Positions 54,039-63,962 of a stretch of 64,000 nucleotides of DNA are shown one piece after another; the stretch's first letter is position 1, and each line of letters begins with the position of its first letter. The translations under genes were made by a program, and so were the position numbers. The notes below the pieces were generated by a model. That model was given only the letters and a program-made list of their open reading frames with translations. It did not search any database and was not told where the DNA came from. This stretch comes from Paenibacillus aceris (GTDB lineage: Bacteria > Bacillota > Bacilli > Paenibacillales > NBRC-103111): assembly GCF_017874035.1 (NCBI RefSeq), contig NZ_JAGGKV010000004.1, positions 310,001-374,000 of the forward strand. Reading direction: 5' to 3'.

Positions 54039-55409
54039 TTAAATAAATTGGTGAAGCGGAATGTCCTTCCAGGCCATACAAATACGAACTATATCCTCTT
54101 CAACTAAATCGGATCCACTTTGCACCTCGATAAATTCAACATCCGTGATTGCTCGTATACTGTGTTTAGTCCCCTCCGGAATTCGGACAACATCACCGGG
54201 TTTGACCTGATAAAGTTTGTCATTAATGACAATATCCGCAACCCCGCTCACGATGGTCCATACTTCGCTTCGTTTATAATGCAGTTGATAACTGATATTT
54301 TTACCGGCATGTACGAGAATCCGTTTCGTGAGCACCTCATTATCTTCGGCATATTTAACGTAATCAATTACACGATATCGTCCCCACCTGCGCTCCTCAT
54401 ACATCGGGCGATGTTCTATTTTATTCATAACCTCCTTAATGCGGGGGCTCTCCGACTTGTTCGTCACTAAAATGCCATCCGGGCTCACTGCAATGACGGC
54501 GTCATGGATACCAATGACGGTGACAGGGATGTCCAGTTCATTAATCAAATGCGTATTATCACAATCTGTCGTTACGATGCCTGTTCCGATTTGGGAACGT
54601 CCCATTTCCTCTGTCAAGGTATTCCAGGTGCCAAGATCTTTCCAAAACCCGTCGTAGGGGACGACAACACAACTTGCTTCCTTTTCCACAATTTCGTAGT
54701 CAAAGCTTATTTTCGCTAATTTATGATAATTTTTAAGCATTTCCTCGTACTGGATAGGGATTCCCTTATCCATCATGACCTCAATGAGATAGCCGAGTCG
54801 GAAAGCAAAGACGCCGCAATTCCAAAGTGCTTTTTGATCAATCAAAACAGCTGCTTGTTCTCGGTTAGGCTTTTCGAAAAAATACTGGACATCCAGCGCT
54901 TCTGTCCCTTCTCGGCGTTCCTCCGATGGAACAATATAGCCATATTTCTCAGACGGAACCGTCGGAACAACACCCATTAGCGCTAAATTCGCTTCTGTTT
55001 CGTATAGAACATCCTCTAATTGTTTAATTTTCTGAAAGAAAGCCTCATCGACATACGGGTCTACGGGTAACACCGTGATCACTGTGCTCAGGGGTAAACT
55101 TTCCACATCATACATATAAGCAGCAGCTAGCGCGATAGCAGGGAAGGTATCTCTGCGCTCAGGCTCAATAATAAGAGGAGCTTCTCCGCCAAGTTGGCTA
55201 ACAATCATTTCGACCTGCGAGCGGTTCGTCGCTAAGTACGCATCTTCGCCAAGGCCTGTATTCTGCAGCTGTCTCCACACACGTTGAACCATGGATTCAT
55301 CTTTGCCTTTCTCATCCTCAAGTACCTTTAAGAACTGCTTGGATCTGGAATCATTGGACAATGGCCAAAGTCGTTTACCGGAACCGCCTGAAAGAAGAAC
55401 CAATTTCAT
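54039..55409 (-). CDS. manC: Mannose-1-phosphate guanylyltransferase / mannose-6-phosphate isomerase
   Basis: Makes GDP-mannose for polysaccharide assembly; cytoplasmic, 456 aa. The nucleotidyltransferase signature is LVLLSGGSGKRLWPLS at the N-terminus, with SKQFL after it and LPVDPYV and FWKDLGTWNTL further on. The C-terminal cupin (about 365-450; SYQLHYKRSEVWTIVSG, VRIPEGTKHSI) is the type II isomerase domain. I use the ATG at 55409. It is the last gene of the exopolysaccharide operon in this window. Confidence 0.93.
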   Translation of the reverse strand: MKLVLLSGGSGKRLWPLSNDSRSKQFLKVLEDEKGKDESMVQRVWRQLQNTGLGEDAYLATNRSQVEMIVSQLGGEAPLIIEPERRDTFPAIALAAAYMYDVESLPLSTVITVLPVDPYVDEAFFQKIKQLEDVLYETEANLALMGVVPTVPSEKYGYIVPSEERREGTEALDVQYFFEKPNREQAAVLIDQKALWNCGVFAFRLGYLIEVMMDKGIPIQYEEMLKNYHKLAKISFDYEIVEKEASCVVVPYDGFWKDLGTWNTLTEEMGRSQIGTGIVTTDCDNTHLINELDIPVTVIGIHDAVIAVSPDGILVTNKSESPRIKEVMNKIEHRPMYEERRWGRYRVIDYVKYAEDNEVLTKRILVHAGKNISYQLHYKRSEVWTIVSGVADIVINDKLYQVKPGDVVRIPEGTKHSIRAITDVEFIEVQSGSDLVEEDIVRICMAWKDIPLHQFI

Positions 55410-55450
55410 GAAAACCACGCTCCATTTGATTTATTTTGGATACAAGCAAA

Positions 55451-56782
55451 TTATCTAACCAGTGCTTTAGGCCTGGACACACCAATCAAATCAGGACGCC
55501 CAACGGAATAATATTTGAGCCCCGTTCCTTGGATTTGTTCTTGGCTGTACACATTGCGGCCATCGATGAGAATAGGCTGTTCCATGATGAAAATAAGCTG
55601 TGACAAGGAAAGGTTTTTGAATTCCTCCCAATCCGTTAGCAAGCAAATCGCATCGGCATGGGCTGCCGCTTCCATGGCATTTTCACACCATTGAATCGCT
55701 GGATGATCGATACGCTCTCTGAATTTATCCATCGCAATGGGATCGTACAGCTTCAACGTTGCTCCTGCTCGGATCAGGGTTTCAACAATTTCAATCGAAG
55801 GCGCATAACGAATATCATCTGTATTTGGCTTGAAAGATAACCCCCAAATGCCCACAACTTTGCCGCTAAGCATGCCAAGAGAAGCTTCCAACTTAGAAAT
55901 CACCTTGTAGCGCTGCGATTTATTCACTTCTACTACGGACTTGAGCAATTGAAACTCATAATCGACATTGCCGGCAATTTGAATCAAAGCGTCTGTGTCT
56001 TTCGGAAAGCAAGAGCCTCCGTAGCCGATACCGGCACTCAGGAAGGACGAACCAATTCGCTTATCTTTCCCCATCCCTTTGGCAACCTCCGTGACATCAG
56101 CGCCCACCTTCTCGCAAATATTAGAGATTTCATTGATAAACGAAATTTTAGTCGCTAGAAAAGCGTTCGAAGCGTACTTGATCATCTCGGCACTCCGGAT
56201 ACTTGTGACGAAGATTTGATCCGTGAAGGCACGGTGCAGCTCTGTGAGCGGTTCAGCCAAACTCTGGTTATCCAGCCCAAGCACAATTCGGTCTGGATGA
56301 AGGGTATCATCAATCGCTGAACCTTCACGCAGAAACTCTGGAATGGATACGACGTCAAAAGGGTGCTGCGTATTCATGCCAATAATCATTTGAATATGCT
56401 CATTCGTACCTACTGGAACTGTGCTCTTCGTTGCAATAATTTTATAGCCGTTCATTGCCTTCCCAATTTCCATAGCTGCCTGCTCGATATAGGACAGATT
56501 AGCCTCGCCATTAGGCAATGAGGGTGTGCCTACTGCAATGATAATGAGCTCAGATTGGCTGATGGCGTGAGCCAGATCCGTTGTAAAGGCTAACCGTCCC
56601 GCATTCAGATTCTTCTCCATAAGCTGTTCAATGCCAGGTTCGAAGATTGGAGAAATCAGATTTTGCAGTTTTTCGATTTTCTGTTTATCCTGATCCACAC
56701 AGATAACGTTATTCCCCACTTCAGAGAAGCACACCCCGGAAACTAATCCCACATACCCTGTTCCGATTACTGCTATATCCAT
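55451..56782 (-). CDS. ugd: UDP-glucose 6-dehydrogenase
   Basis: Oxidises UDP-glucose to UDP-glucuronate with NAD; cytoplasmic, 443 aa. The Rossmann motif is VIGTGYVGLVSGVC at the N-terminus. The catalytic Cys lies in GYGGSCFPKDTDAL, and KFINEIS-like and WGLSFKPNTDDIR segments complete the family pattern. GDP-mannose dehydrogenase is a related alternative, and the neighbouring manC makes that worth testing, but the TuaD-like layout favours UDP-glucose. The start ATG has AGAGAGG. Confidence 0.88.
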   Translation of the reverse strand: MDIAVIGTGYVGLVSGVCFSEVGNNVICVDQDKQKIEKLQNLISPIFEPGIEQLMEKNLNAGRLAFTTDLAHAISQSELIIIAVGTPSLPNGEANLSYIEQAAMEIGKAMNGYKIIATKSTVPVGTNEHIQMIIGMNTQHPFDVVSIPEFLREGSAIDDTLHPDRIVLGLDNQSLAEPLTELHRAFTDQIFVTSIRSAEMIKYASNAFLATKISFINEISNICEKVGADVTEVAKGMGKDKRIGSSFLSAGIGYGGSCFPKDTDALIQIAGNVDYEFQLLKSVVEVNKSQRYKVISKLEASLGMLSGKVVGIWGLSFKPNTDDIRYAPSIEIVETLIRAGATLKLYDPIAMDKFRERIDHPAIQWCENAMEAAAHADAICLLTDWEEFKNLSLSQLIFIMEQPILIDGRNVYSQEQIQGTGLKYYSVGRPDLIGVSRPKALVR

Positions 56783-56786
56783 ACGA

Positions 56787-57887
56787 TCAATGCCCCTCTC
56801 TGAATTGTTGATAGGCTTTAGCCATGTAGATTTTTAATTTGTCCATAAAAGTTTTCTCATCAAATTTCTGGGCGTGCTGTACGATTCTCCTCACATCCCA
56901 TGCATGATTTTCCAATTCCTCAATGGCGAGCAGCAAATCCTCGACCTCTTGCCGTTTGAAAAACACACCATTCACTTGCGGCACAATCGTATCTAGCGCA
57001 CCGCCAGCCTGATAAGCAACAACGGGTCTTCCAGCCGCATTCGCTTCCAGCGGTGTAATGCCGAAATCCTCCTCGCCAGGAAAGATTAGCGCTCGGCACT
57101 GCGCCATCATTTGGGTCACGGAACCGTCATCCAGTCTTCCAAGAAAACGAACATTTCCTTTGGCCATTGCCTTCAGTCTCATCAGATCAGGACCTTCTCC
57201 AACGATGTGCAAAGGCAGTCCATTTCGATTAAACGCTTCTACAGCCAGATCAATTCGTTTATAGGACACAAGTCTCGATACAATCAAATAATAATTATCA
57301 ATGCTAGACGAGCTGTGAAAACGAGTTGTATTAATCGGCGGAAAAATAACATCGGAATCGCGTTGATAATAATTTCGTATGCGGTTTTTGACGACCGAGG
57401 AATTCGCAATAAACTGATTCACATTCGCAGACGTTTTTTGATCCCATTGCTTGAGCTGATCAATATAAATCTTTAGAAGACGCTTCATTACACTAGATTT
57501 GGTTTGCCGCTCCATATAGGTGTCATAATCCCAAGCGAAGCGCATCGGGGTATGGCAGTAACAGAGATGAAACGTATTCTTCGGCACCTGAATGCTCTTC
57601 ATGAAGGCGCTGCTTGAGCTAAGCACAATATCAAATTCTCGAAAGTCAAAATCCTTAATCGCAAACGGATATAGAGGTAGCATTTCTTTAAAATGGCTCT
57701 TTCCACCGGGCATTTTTTGTAACCAGGAGGCTCGTATATCCGCATCTCTCAGTTCATCGAGCAGACGATTGTTGCTAAACATGGTCGTATAAATGGGAGC
57801 ACTCGGGTACATTTGGTGAAAGACTTCAACAACTCTTTCGGCTCCGCCCATTTGAACCAAATAATCATGCGCAATTGCTATTTTCAT
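56787..57887 (-). CDS. Glycosyltransferase, GT4
   Basis: Transfers a sugar from a nucleotide donor onto the growing lipid-linked repeat unit; cytoplasmic face, 366 aa. N-terminal MKIAIAHDYLVQMGGAERVVE gives the donor-side Gly loop. The GT-B C-domain carries the EX7E motif in FGITPLEANAAGRPVVAYQAGG. I use the ATG at 57887, with AAAGGATGG upstream. It lies 4 bp before ugd. Linkage and sugar unknown; proteins of this build often transfer mannose. Confidence 0.9.
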   Translation of the reverse strand: MKIAIAHDYLVQMGGAERVVEVFHQMYPSAPIYTTMFSNNRLLDELRDADIRASWLQKMPGGKSHFKEMLPLYPFAIKDFDFREFDIVLSSSSAFMKSIQVPKNTFHLCYCHTPMRFAWDYDTYMERQTKSSVMKRLLKIYIDQLKQWDQKTSANVNQFIANSSVVKNRIRNYYQRDSDVIFPPINTTRFHSSSSIDNYYLIVSRLVSYKRIDLAVEAFNRNGLPLHIVGEGPDLMRLKAMAKGNVRFLGRLDDGSVTQMMAQCRALIFPGEEDFGITPLEANAAGRPVVAYQAGGALDTIVPQVNGVFFKRQEVEDLLLAIEELENHAWDVRRIVQHAQKFDEKTFMDKLKIYMAKAYQQFREGH

Positions 57888-57917
57888 TTGATCCATCCTT
57901 TACTCTCTAAGCGGTCA

Positions 57918-59063
57918 TCACGAATTAGCGATGAAACCTGCATAGTAATGAGTGATTTGGGTAACGGTTCGTTCGATAACAAAGTGTTGCTCCACGCGCT
58001 TGATGCCATTCTCACTCATTCGGCGTCGTTCCTCAGGATGCTCGAGCAGATAGCGAATTGAATCAGCAAGCACGGCTGGTTTCCCTGGTGTAATGAGAAG
58101 CCCTGTTTCACCATGTACTACAGTTTCAGTTGGACCGCCTTCGTTAGAAGCAATAACCGGCAAACCGGCAGCCATGCCCTCAACAATAACCTGACCGAAA
58201 GGTTCAGGTGTGATGGAAGTATGCACCAAAAGGTCCGCTTTCTGCATTAAAGCCTGAATATCTTCAACATGACCTAGTAAGGTGACATTGTTCAGTTGAT
58301 TATCGGCGATTTGCTGCAGCAGCTGCTTCTTATAGGCATCTTCGCCAAACAGGGCATCCCCGGCTAACCAGAAGTGAACCTGCTCGTCAGGTAGAAAAGA
58401 TTTAGCCGCTTCGAGCAGAATATGCTGTCCCTTCCACTCCGCCAATCGGCCAACAAGTAAGACGACATAAGGCTTTCTCCATGCTTTCTCGACGATCGTC
58501 AGGCCTTTGGTTTTGGAATTCGCGAACGCCGAATACACAACTAATGTTTTCTTGGACTTCGGCAAGTTCAAAGCATTCAACGTAGAATTTGAATTAGCTA
58601 TCACTCCGTTAGGCAGCAATCGGGACATCAAGCGAATCGCTTGCGCAACGATTGGTTTCAAATACGGAACGCCAATATGATCCCGGATATGCCAGATGAG
58701 TGGAATCCCTGCCCATTTCGCAGCGACAGCCCCATAAAAGGCTGATTTCAACGAATTCGTATGTACACAAGCTACTTTCTCTGCTTTCAGTAATTTGGCT
58801 ACCCTCTTCCCATAGCTCAGAAGCTCAAATGCAGCCGATACCGCTTGAAAATTCACAGCATTCCGATTGCGATTACGCACCTTATCACTTAAAGGTAAAA
58901 CGCGAACATCAATCCCCTTAGCCCTTAACCGATCAACAAGCGCTCCCTCTTCAGCCACAATAACTAGCGGATCAATCTCATTGCCAAAATTCGTAATGAG
59001 ATTATAAAGTGCGACTTCTCCCCCGCTCCATCTAGCGGTATGATCCAGATAAGCTACTCTCAT
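57918..59063 (-). CDS. Glycosyltransferase, GT4
   Basis: Cytoplasmic glycosyltransferase of 381 aa. I use the ATG at 59063 (AGGAGG 11 bases upstream), which removes an unlikely N-terminal extension and overlaps the previous gene by 32 bp. The N-domain starts MRVAYLDHTARWSGGEVALYNL. The C-domain has LLVGRLAEWKGQHILLEA and the EX7E motif in PFGQVIVEGMAAGLPVIASNEGG. It adds one sugar of the exopolysaccharide repeat; which one is unknown. Confidence 0.9.
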   Translation of the reverse strand: MRVAYLDHTARWSGGEVALYNLITNFGNEIDPLVIVAEEGALVDRLRAKGIDVRVLPLSDKVRNRNRNAVNFQAVSAAFELLSYGKRVAKLLKAEKVACVHTNSLKSAFYGAVAAKWAGIPLIWHIRDHIGVPYLKPIVAQAIRLMSRLLPNGVIANSNSTLNALNLPKSKKTLVVYSAFANSKTKGLTIVEKAWRKPYVVLLVGRLAEWKGQHILLEAAKSFLPDEQVHFWLAGDALFGEDAYKKQLLQQIADNQLNNVTLLGHVEDIQALMQKADLLVHTSITPEPFGQVIVEGMAAGLPVIASNEGGPTETVVHGETGLLITPGKPAVLADSIRYLLEHPEERRRMSENGIKRVEQHFVIERTVTQITHYYAGFIANS

Positions 59064-60294
59064 CTTGTTCACGTCCTCCTCTCTTCCTTGCCGCAACCGA
59101 TTGATTCCTGACGTAGACATGACTATCAAGATCAATAACGGAATGAAATACTTCATTCACCTGCTCGGAAACTTTCTTCCACGTATAATGCTCTAGCACA
59201 TGACTCCTACACTGCTCACTTGTAGGCCACAACTCAGGATGCTTCAATATACGAGTTAATCCTGAGGCTATATCCCTACTGCTAGTTCCCGCAAACAACA
59301 TATCAGGCCGGTATTTCTCAAGAATTTCACGGTTCCCTCCAATCGGAGTTGCCATGACCGGAACCCCGGCTGCCATCGCTTCTACGGTTATTAATCCGAA
59401 GCCCTCTAAAGCTTGAGAAGGTACAACAAACAGATCGGCTGCCTGATAGTAATCAGCAAGCTCACTATCAGGGATGTAACCCAACATTCTAACGCTAGAC
59501 TGGAGCCCATACTCGGCAATTCGGCTCTCCAGTTCAGCTTGCAGCGGACCTTTGCCGCCTATAAACAGCACTGCATCTGGCTTTGAACGTACAACCTCTT
59601 TCCAAGCCTCCAGCAATTGAAGCAGACCCATTCGATTGACCAACCTTCTCAAAGTCAACACGACGGTTTTCCCTTCCGGCAGCTGCAGCTTCTTTCTTAT
59701 TAATGAACGATTCGCAGCTGGCTTAAATCGAGCTACGTCAGCCCCGCCAGGTATGATGTGTATCTTGGCAAGCGGGACGCCGTACTGGCGATGAAGAATA
59801 TCGCGAAAAGTTTCACTTAACACGATGAATGCGTCCGCCAGCCTGTAAGCTTTCATCTCCCAGCTTTTTGCGATCATTGTTTTAAACCGATGCTTCAAAC
59901 CCTTACCCTCAAGCCTGATTTCCTCACTCCACGGACCATGAAATGTCATGACAACTGGAATATTTCGCGCTTTGGCCTCCATAGCCACACCCAGACTGTA
60001 AGGAGCAAAGTGAGAATAAACGACATCAACATGCTGCCCGTTCATTATTTCTGCGGCTTGCTTGCGAAAAGCATCACGCCTTTTGCTCAACTTCAAATCA
60101 GTACCAGCCACATTGGTGACACGAAGACCGCTTTTAACTTCGGGCTTATTTGAGCTGCATACCAATGCTTCAAGCTCATGATGTGCAGCTAAGCTTTCGC
60201 ATATATGCTTGAAATAAGTATTTAATCCGCCTGGCTGAGCAGAGGGCCAGCCCATTCCGGTGCACAAGATTCGTAAATCATTGTATCGTTGCAT
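59032..60294 (-). CDS. Glycosyltransferase, GT4
   Basis: Cytoplasmic glycosyltransferase of 420 aa. I use the ATG at 60294 with AAGGAGGGG upstream. N-domain: CTGMGWPSAQPGGLNTYF with the donor-site Gly pair. C-domain: VVLTLRRLVNRMGLLQLLEA and the EX7E motif in GFGLITVEAMAAGVPVMATPIGG. Its 3' end overlaps the next gene and its 5' end overlaps the GT2 gene, a sign of translational coupling along the operon. Confidence 0.9.
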   Translation of the reverse strand: MQRYNDLRILCTGMGWPSAQPGGLNTYFKHICESLAAHHELEALVCSSNKPEVKSGLRVTNVAGTDLKLSKRRDAFRKQAAEIMNGQHVDVVYSHFAPYSLGVAMEAKARNIPVVMTFHGPWSEEIRLEGKGLKHRFKTMIAKSWEMKAYRLADAFIVLSETFRDILHRQYGVPLAKIHIIPGGADVARFKPAANRSLIRKKLQLPEGKTVVLTLRRLVNRMGLLQLLEAWKEVVRSKPDAVLFIGGKGPLQAELESRIAEYGLQSSVRMLGYIPDSELADYYQAADLFVVPSQALEGFGLITVEAMAAGVPVMATPIGGNREILEKYRPDMLFAGTSSRDIASGLTRILKHPELWPTSEQCRSHVLEHYTWKKVSEQVNEVFHSVIDLDSHVYVRNQSVAARKRGGREQDESSLSGSYR

Positions 60295-61114
60295 AAGCTT
60301 TCCCCTCCTTAATTGACCCATCTTTGGACTGCTTCACACGTTTACGAGCTAATCCAAGCTCATACTGTTTCATACAGATCAGGAATTCATATACCCCCCA
60401 GAAAAGTGCCACGGCAAGTCCTGGGATTCCCTTTTTGTACAGGCCATGGACGATATATTTCTGAACAAAGCGTAAGGGAGGACGAACGAGCATCCGCAGC
60501 AGACTAAATCTTTTTCCCATTGCCACTGCGCCTTCTGCCTCCAGATCGGTATATTTATTAAACCGCTGAATATGATCGTGAATGCTGCGGAAACCGTAAT
60601 GCCATAAGACACCTGGCACAAATATGACATCCTCATTCGCCACATTCGGTGTTTCATGCACTAGACTTTCCTTATACTGAATTTGTGTACGGTTATACAA
60701 TCGGACGAGCTTCTCACCTTTCCCCATCCAGCGTCCTAGAAAGTCTCCAATCCGCAGAACCGAATAAGCTTTACTCGGATCGGATAGTCCACTTTTCAGC
60801 TTCAGAATGGAAGTAGATAATTGTTCACTAACAACCTCATCCGTGTCGATTACGAATATCCAGTCATGTGCAGCACGATCACTGCCATAGATTCGCTGTT
60901 TTGCGTAACCTGGCCATGCGTTCACATAGACTTTGCAGCCTAATTGCTCGGATACCCGAACGGTTCCGTCCTTGCTCCCGCCATCGACTACAACAATTTC
61001 GTCTGCAAAAGGCTTGCAGGAGGCGATCGCATTCGCTATTCTCGATTCATCGTCTTGCGCAATGATGACAACAGAAATTCGATTCACTCCCACAGCGTCA
61101 CGATAGCGACTCAT
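60278..61114 (-). CDS. Glycosyltransferase, GT2 (WaaE/KdtX-like)
   Basis: GT-A fold transferase of 278 aa. I use the ATG at 61114 with GGAGGGG upstream. Motifs: ISVVIIAQDDESRIANAI, VVVDGGSKDGTV and the metal-binding DTDEV in WIFVIDTDEVVSEQL. A C-terminal amphipathic or membrane-near segment is present. It resembles the WaaE/KdtX beta-glucosyltransferase group. It acts on the exopolysaccharide repeat unit at the membrane; the sugar is not known. Confidence 0.88.
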   Translation of the reverse strand: MSRYRDAVGVNRISVVIIAQDDESRIANAIASCKPFADEIVVVDGGSKDGTVRVSEQLGCKVYVNAWPGYAKQRIYGSDRAAHDWIFVIDTDEVVSEQLSTSILKLKSGLSDPSKAYSVLRIGDFLGRWMGKGEKLVRLYNRTQIQYKESLVHETPNVANEDVIFVPGVLWHYGFRSIHDHIQRFNKYTDLEAEGAVAMGKRFSLLRMLVRPPLRFVQKYIVHGLYKKGIPGLAVALFWGVYEFLICMKQYELGLARKRVKQSKDGSIKEGKAYATIQ

Positions 61115-61141
61115 TTCGTTCGCCCCTCCCCCAATGTCCAA

Positions 61142-62509
61142 TTATTTGGCCTTATATGCTGTTATTGCTGAAAGCAACCAACGGATATCCTCTTTATTCA
61201 ACAGTAATCTAGGAAGTTTCGTTTTCAAGGTGAATTTGACATTGATTAAAATAAAGATAAATCGCAGTATACCCGATGACAAAATGGCCATTCCCGCACC
61301 GGCGAGTCCAAACTTTGGAATAAGTACTGTCAGCAATGGGATAACAACTAGCAGCCCTAATCCTTGCAAAATTGTAACGATCTTGGGTTTGCCTAAAGCC
61401 ATGAACGCTTGAGCCAAGACCATTGTTCCACCTGAAATGGACACTTCAAGAAGCAGCATTCGAAATACACTAATGGCTTCTCTAAAATCAGGGCCATACA
61501 AGAGAGGCATAACGAAAGGAGCAACCAGCATGATCATCAGAGAGCATAACAAGGCCACGCATGTGCTGATCCTGTATACACGGAACGTCATATCAACGAC
61601 TTTATCCTTGGGCAAGCCGGACGCTTTGGGAAACAGCACCACGATAATGGATGTTGAGAAAATATTAACCACACGGGAAAGACTTACCGCTACCGCATAA
61701 AGTCCAAGTTCAGTGGGATTCAGCAGCCCGATAATAACAATTTGATCGATGTAGTAGGATACATTGCCCATTAAATCGTTGCCGTAGGATCCAATACCAT
61801 ATCTGATTAATGTCTGAAAGGAGCGATAAATATCCTTGATCACCCATTGATACTGTCTAAGCAAACGAACAGTCGTCCATATGTAAAAGGGAACCGCCGG
61901 AGCGAGATAAGCTACAGCTGACGTGTAAGGAGTCATGGTTTTAGTCAGGATTAGCAGAGCAAGGCCGATGAGTGTACTCAGCGGAATAAGAAATCGCAGA
62001 CGGTTGAATAGTTTGTACTCGCCTCTTACCTGCATCATTGCATTATTGATCTGCGACAAGACGATTAGAGGTACAATAGCCATGGACCATTGCGAGAATA
62101 GGACTACACTGTCTGAATACGATCGGAGCCAATAGGGTAAAACCAATATCCCTAAGCACATCGCAAGCAAGCCTGCTGTCAAACCCATGAGAACAGCGGT
62201 CGAATAAAGCTTGGCGGAATCCTTCATGTTCTTTTTCACGTTGTAAATAATGGCGGAGGGCATTCCAAATGTGAAACTAAAAGCTAGGAATTGTGACCAT
62301 AAAACCATAGCTGCCTGCTCTCCTCGGCCGGATGGCCCAAGAAATCGCGCTGTTAAAATGCCTGTAAGCATATTGATCACTAAGATAAGCACACTGAAAA
62401 ACATCGTTTTAACGGAAGATGACAAATGACTTTTGCTGGAAAAGAAAGCTTTAATGAAGCCGAATAGAGGCTTTATGCGGACTAATTTCAAGTTGACTGG
62501 CTGCTGCAT
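61142..62509 (-). CDS. Polysaccharide flippase (Wzx/MATE-like)
   Basis: Membrane protein of 455 aa with 12-14 predicted helices that would flip the lipid-linked repeat unit. I use the ATG at 62509 with GGAGGC upstream, dropping a 17-residue extension. The conserved N-terminal pattern is TGILTARFLGPSGRGEQAA, typical of polysaccharide biosynthesis flippases. It overlaps the polymerase gene by 59 bp and precedes the glycosyltransferase genes. Confidence 0.88.
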   Translation of the reverse strand: MQQPVNLKLVRIKPLFGFIKAFFSSKSHLSSSVKTMFFSVLILVINMLTGILTARFLGPSGRGEQAAMVLWSQFLAFSFTFGMPSAIIYNVKKNMKDSAKLYSTAVLMGLTAGLLAMCLGILVLPYWLRSYSDSVVLFSQWSMAIVPLIVLSQINNAMMQVRGEYKLFNRLRFLIPLSTLIGLALLILTKTMTPYTSAVAYLAPAVPFYIWTTVRLLRQYQWVIKDIYRSFQTLIRYGIGSYGNDLMGNVSYYIDQIVIIGLLNPTELGLYAVAVSLSRVVNIFSTSIIVVLFPKASGLPKDKVVDMTFRVYRISTCVALLCSLMIMLVAPFVMPLLYGPDFREAISVFRMLLLEVSISGGTMVLAQAFMALGKPKIVTILQGLGLLVVIPLLTVLIPKFGLAGAGMAILSSGILRFIFILINVKFTLKTKLPRLLLNKEDIRWLLSAITAYKAK

Positions 62510-63962
62510 CCGAAATTTGCCTCCTCTCTTGAACGATCGTTCGGTGCGCCATAATTCCAATTCCTACGACCATCCATAATAGAAAGCCTTTCAAACCCGT
62601 ATATCCATTTTCAAAAACGAGACAAACGATACTTCCTTGCAGAGCGGAAAGTCCCAGCTTGCCGTAAGCGGTTATACCGCCCGGCTGTTTTTTCTGAGAT
62701 AACAGATAACGGGTGACAAGCCATAGAGTCCACAGGAACAACAAGCCTCCAAGAATGCCAAAGGTTAGAAAAATGGCAACAAATCCATTATCAAAAATGC
62801 CATATTCCCCCAATGCTCCTCCGTTGCTTAGCTTGGTGCCTACACCAATACTCCCTAGCCCTAATCCTTGCGGTTTCGAAAACATCATCGGGAAAACCGT
62901 ATGAAAGAAATCGAGCCTCTCATTATAAGAGTGGTCATCCTGAATGGCCGTCATCGTGTCTAATCGAGCGATAAGACCTTGTGCACCCGGCAGCTTCGGG
63001 ATGATGACATACATAGCCCCAATAACAGCTGTTAATTGAGCAATCAGTTTCCACTTTTGTCTGCCGGCTGATACAGCTGTATAAATCGCGATATCGATGA
63101 ATAGCATGACCCAAGCAGAGCGGACTAACGTGACCAGCAGTCCAACCGTAACAAGGATAATACCGATCCAGCCTAACGGTCCCCGCCATCTTTTTTCCAG
63201 AATCATCGGGGCAAGCGCAGTTCCCATATACATACCCGCAGGTCCAGGGGAATTCAGCGTAGAGAATACTCTGATCTCCAAGGGAAGAGGGTGGCCAATC
63301 GACGTCATTTCCACATGATTCATCCAAAATGCATCCCATGGAGGCACGAGGATATATTGAATAATGCCATAAACAGCGACTAGGATGGCGGTATTAGAGA
63401 AAGCAACAATTAAACGGTCCAACGCTTTATTGTCTAATTCGCTTAAAGCGGCATAAGGAATTAACAACAACGGAATCACATAATTCGCTAAATCGTAAAA
63501 GGTCCCGCTCCCATTCTTCGTTACGCCAACTAGGCAGCCATATAGCAGCACGATTGCCATATAAATAAGCAGCTTGTAGATTCTAGATTCCATCTGGTGA
63601 AACTTAGCCAGAATTGGAATAATAAGCACAGCACTTGTTAACAAAGGAGCAATACTTAATAACGAAACCGAATGGTAAGTTCCTTCCATCCAATCCTGTA
63701 TTCTACGGATCTCCGGGCAAATAACCCAGACCAGCAGGATATATGGAATTAATCGGCGTGAATCGAATAAAGCCAATACAAAGGCAGGAAATAGCAGCAT
63801 AGACAAGATTGCAATTTGCATACTAAGATCAGGATTCAGAGTTGCACTTGAATAACCAATGACTACGGAGACGGCCAAAGCCATTGCAGCGAATAGCATT
63901 GTCATGCGACCCGTCTGTGTCATGATCAAAGGGGGCTTACTCATTTTGCTGAAATCATCCAC
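62451..63962 (-). CDS. O-antigen ligase/polymerase-like protein (Wzy)
   Basis: Membrane protein of 503 aa with 10 or more helices and a long extracytoplasmic loop before the C-terminal helices (GLIARLDTMTAIQDDHSYNERLDFF, residues about 330-355), the Wzy_C pattern. It would join repeat units outside the membrane. The start is a GTG overlapping a TAG stop (TAGTG) of an upstream frame; an ATG six codons on is an alternative. The loop motif GLGLGSIGVG is seen near residue 370. Confidence 0.86.
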   Translation of the reverse strand: MDDFSKMSKPPLIMTQTGRMTMLFAAMALAVSVVIGYSSATLNPDLSMQIAILSMLLFPAFVLALFDSRRLIPYILLVWVICPEIRRIQDWMEGTYHSVSLLSIAPLLTSAVLIIPILAKFHQMESRIYKLLIYMAIVLLYGCLVGVTKNGSGTFYDLANYVIPLLLIPYAALSELDNKALDRLIVAFSNTAILVAVYGIIQYILVPPWDAFWMNHVEMTSIGHPLPLEIRVFSTLNSPGPAGMYMGTALAPMILEKRWRGPLGWIGIILVTVGLLVTLVRSAWVMLFIDIAIYTAVSAGRQKWKLIAQLTAVIGAMYVIIPKLPGAQGLIARLDTMTAIQDDHSYNERLDFFHTVFPMMFSKPQGLGLGSIGVGTKLSNGGALGEYGIFDNGFVAIFLTFGILGGLLFLWTLWLVTRYLLSQKKQPGGITAYGKLGLSALQGSIVCLVFENGYTGLKGFLLWMVVGIGIMAHRTIVQERRQISDAAASQLEISPHKASIRLH

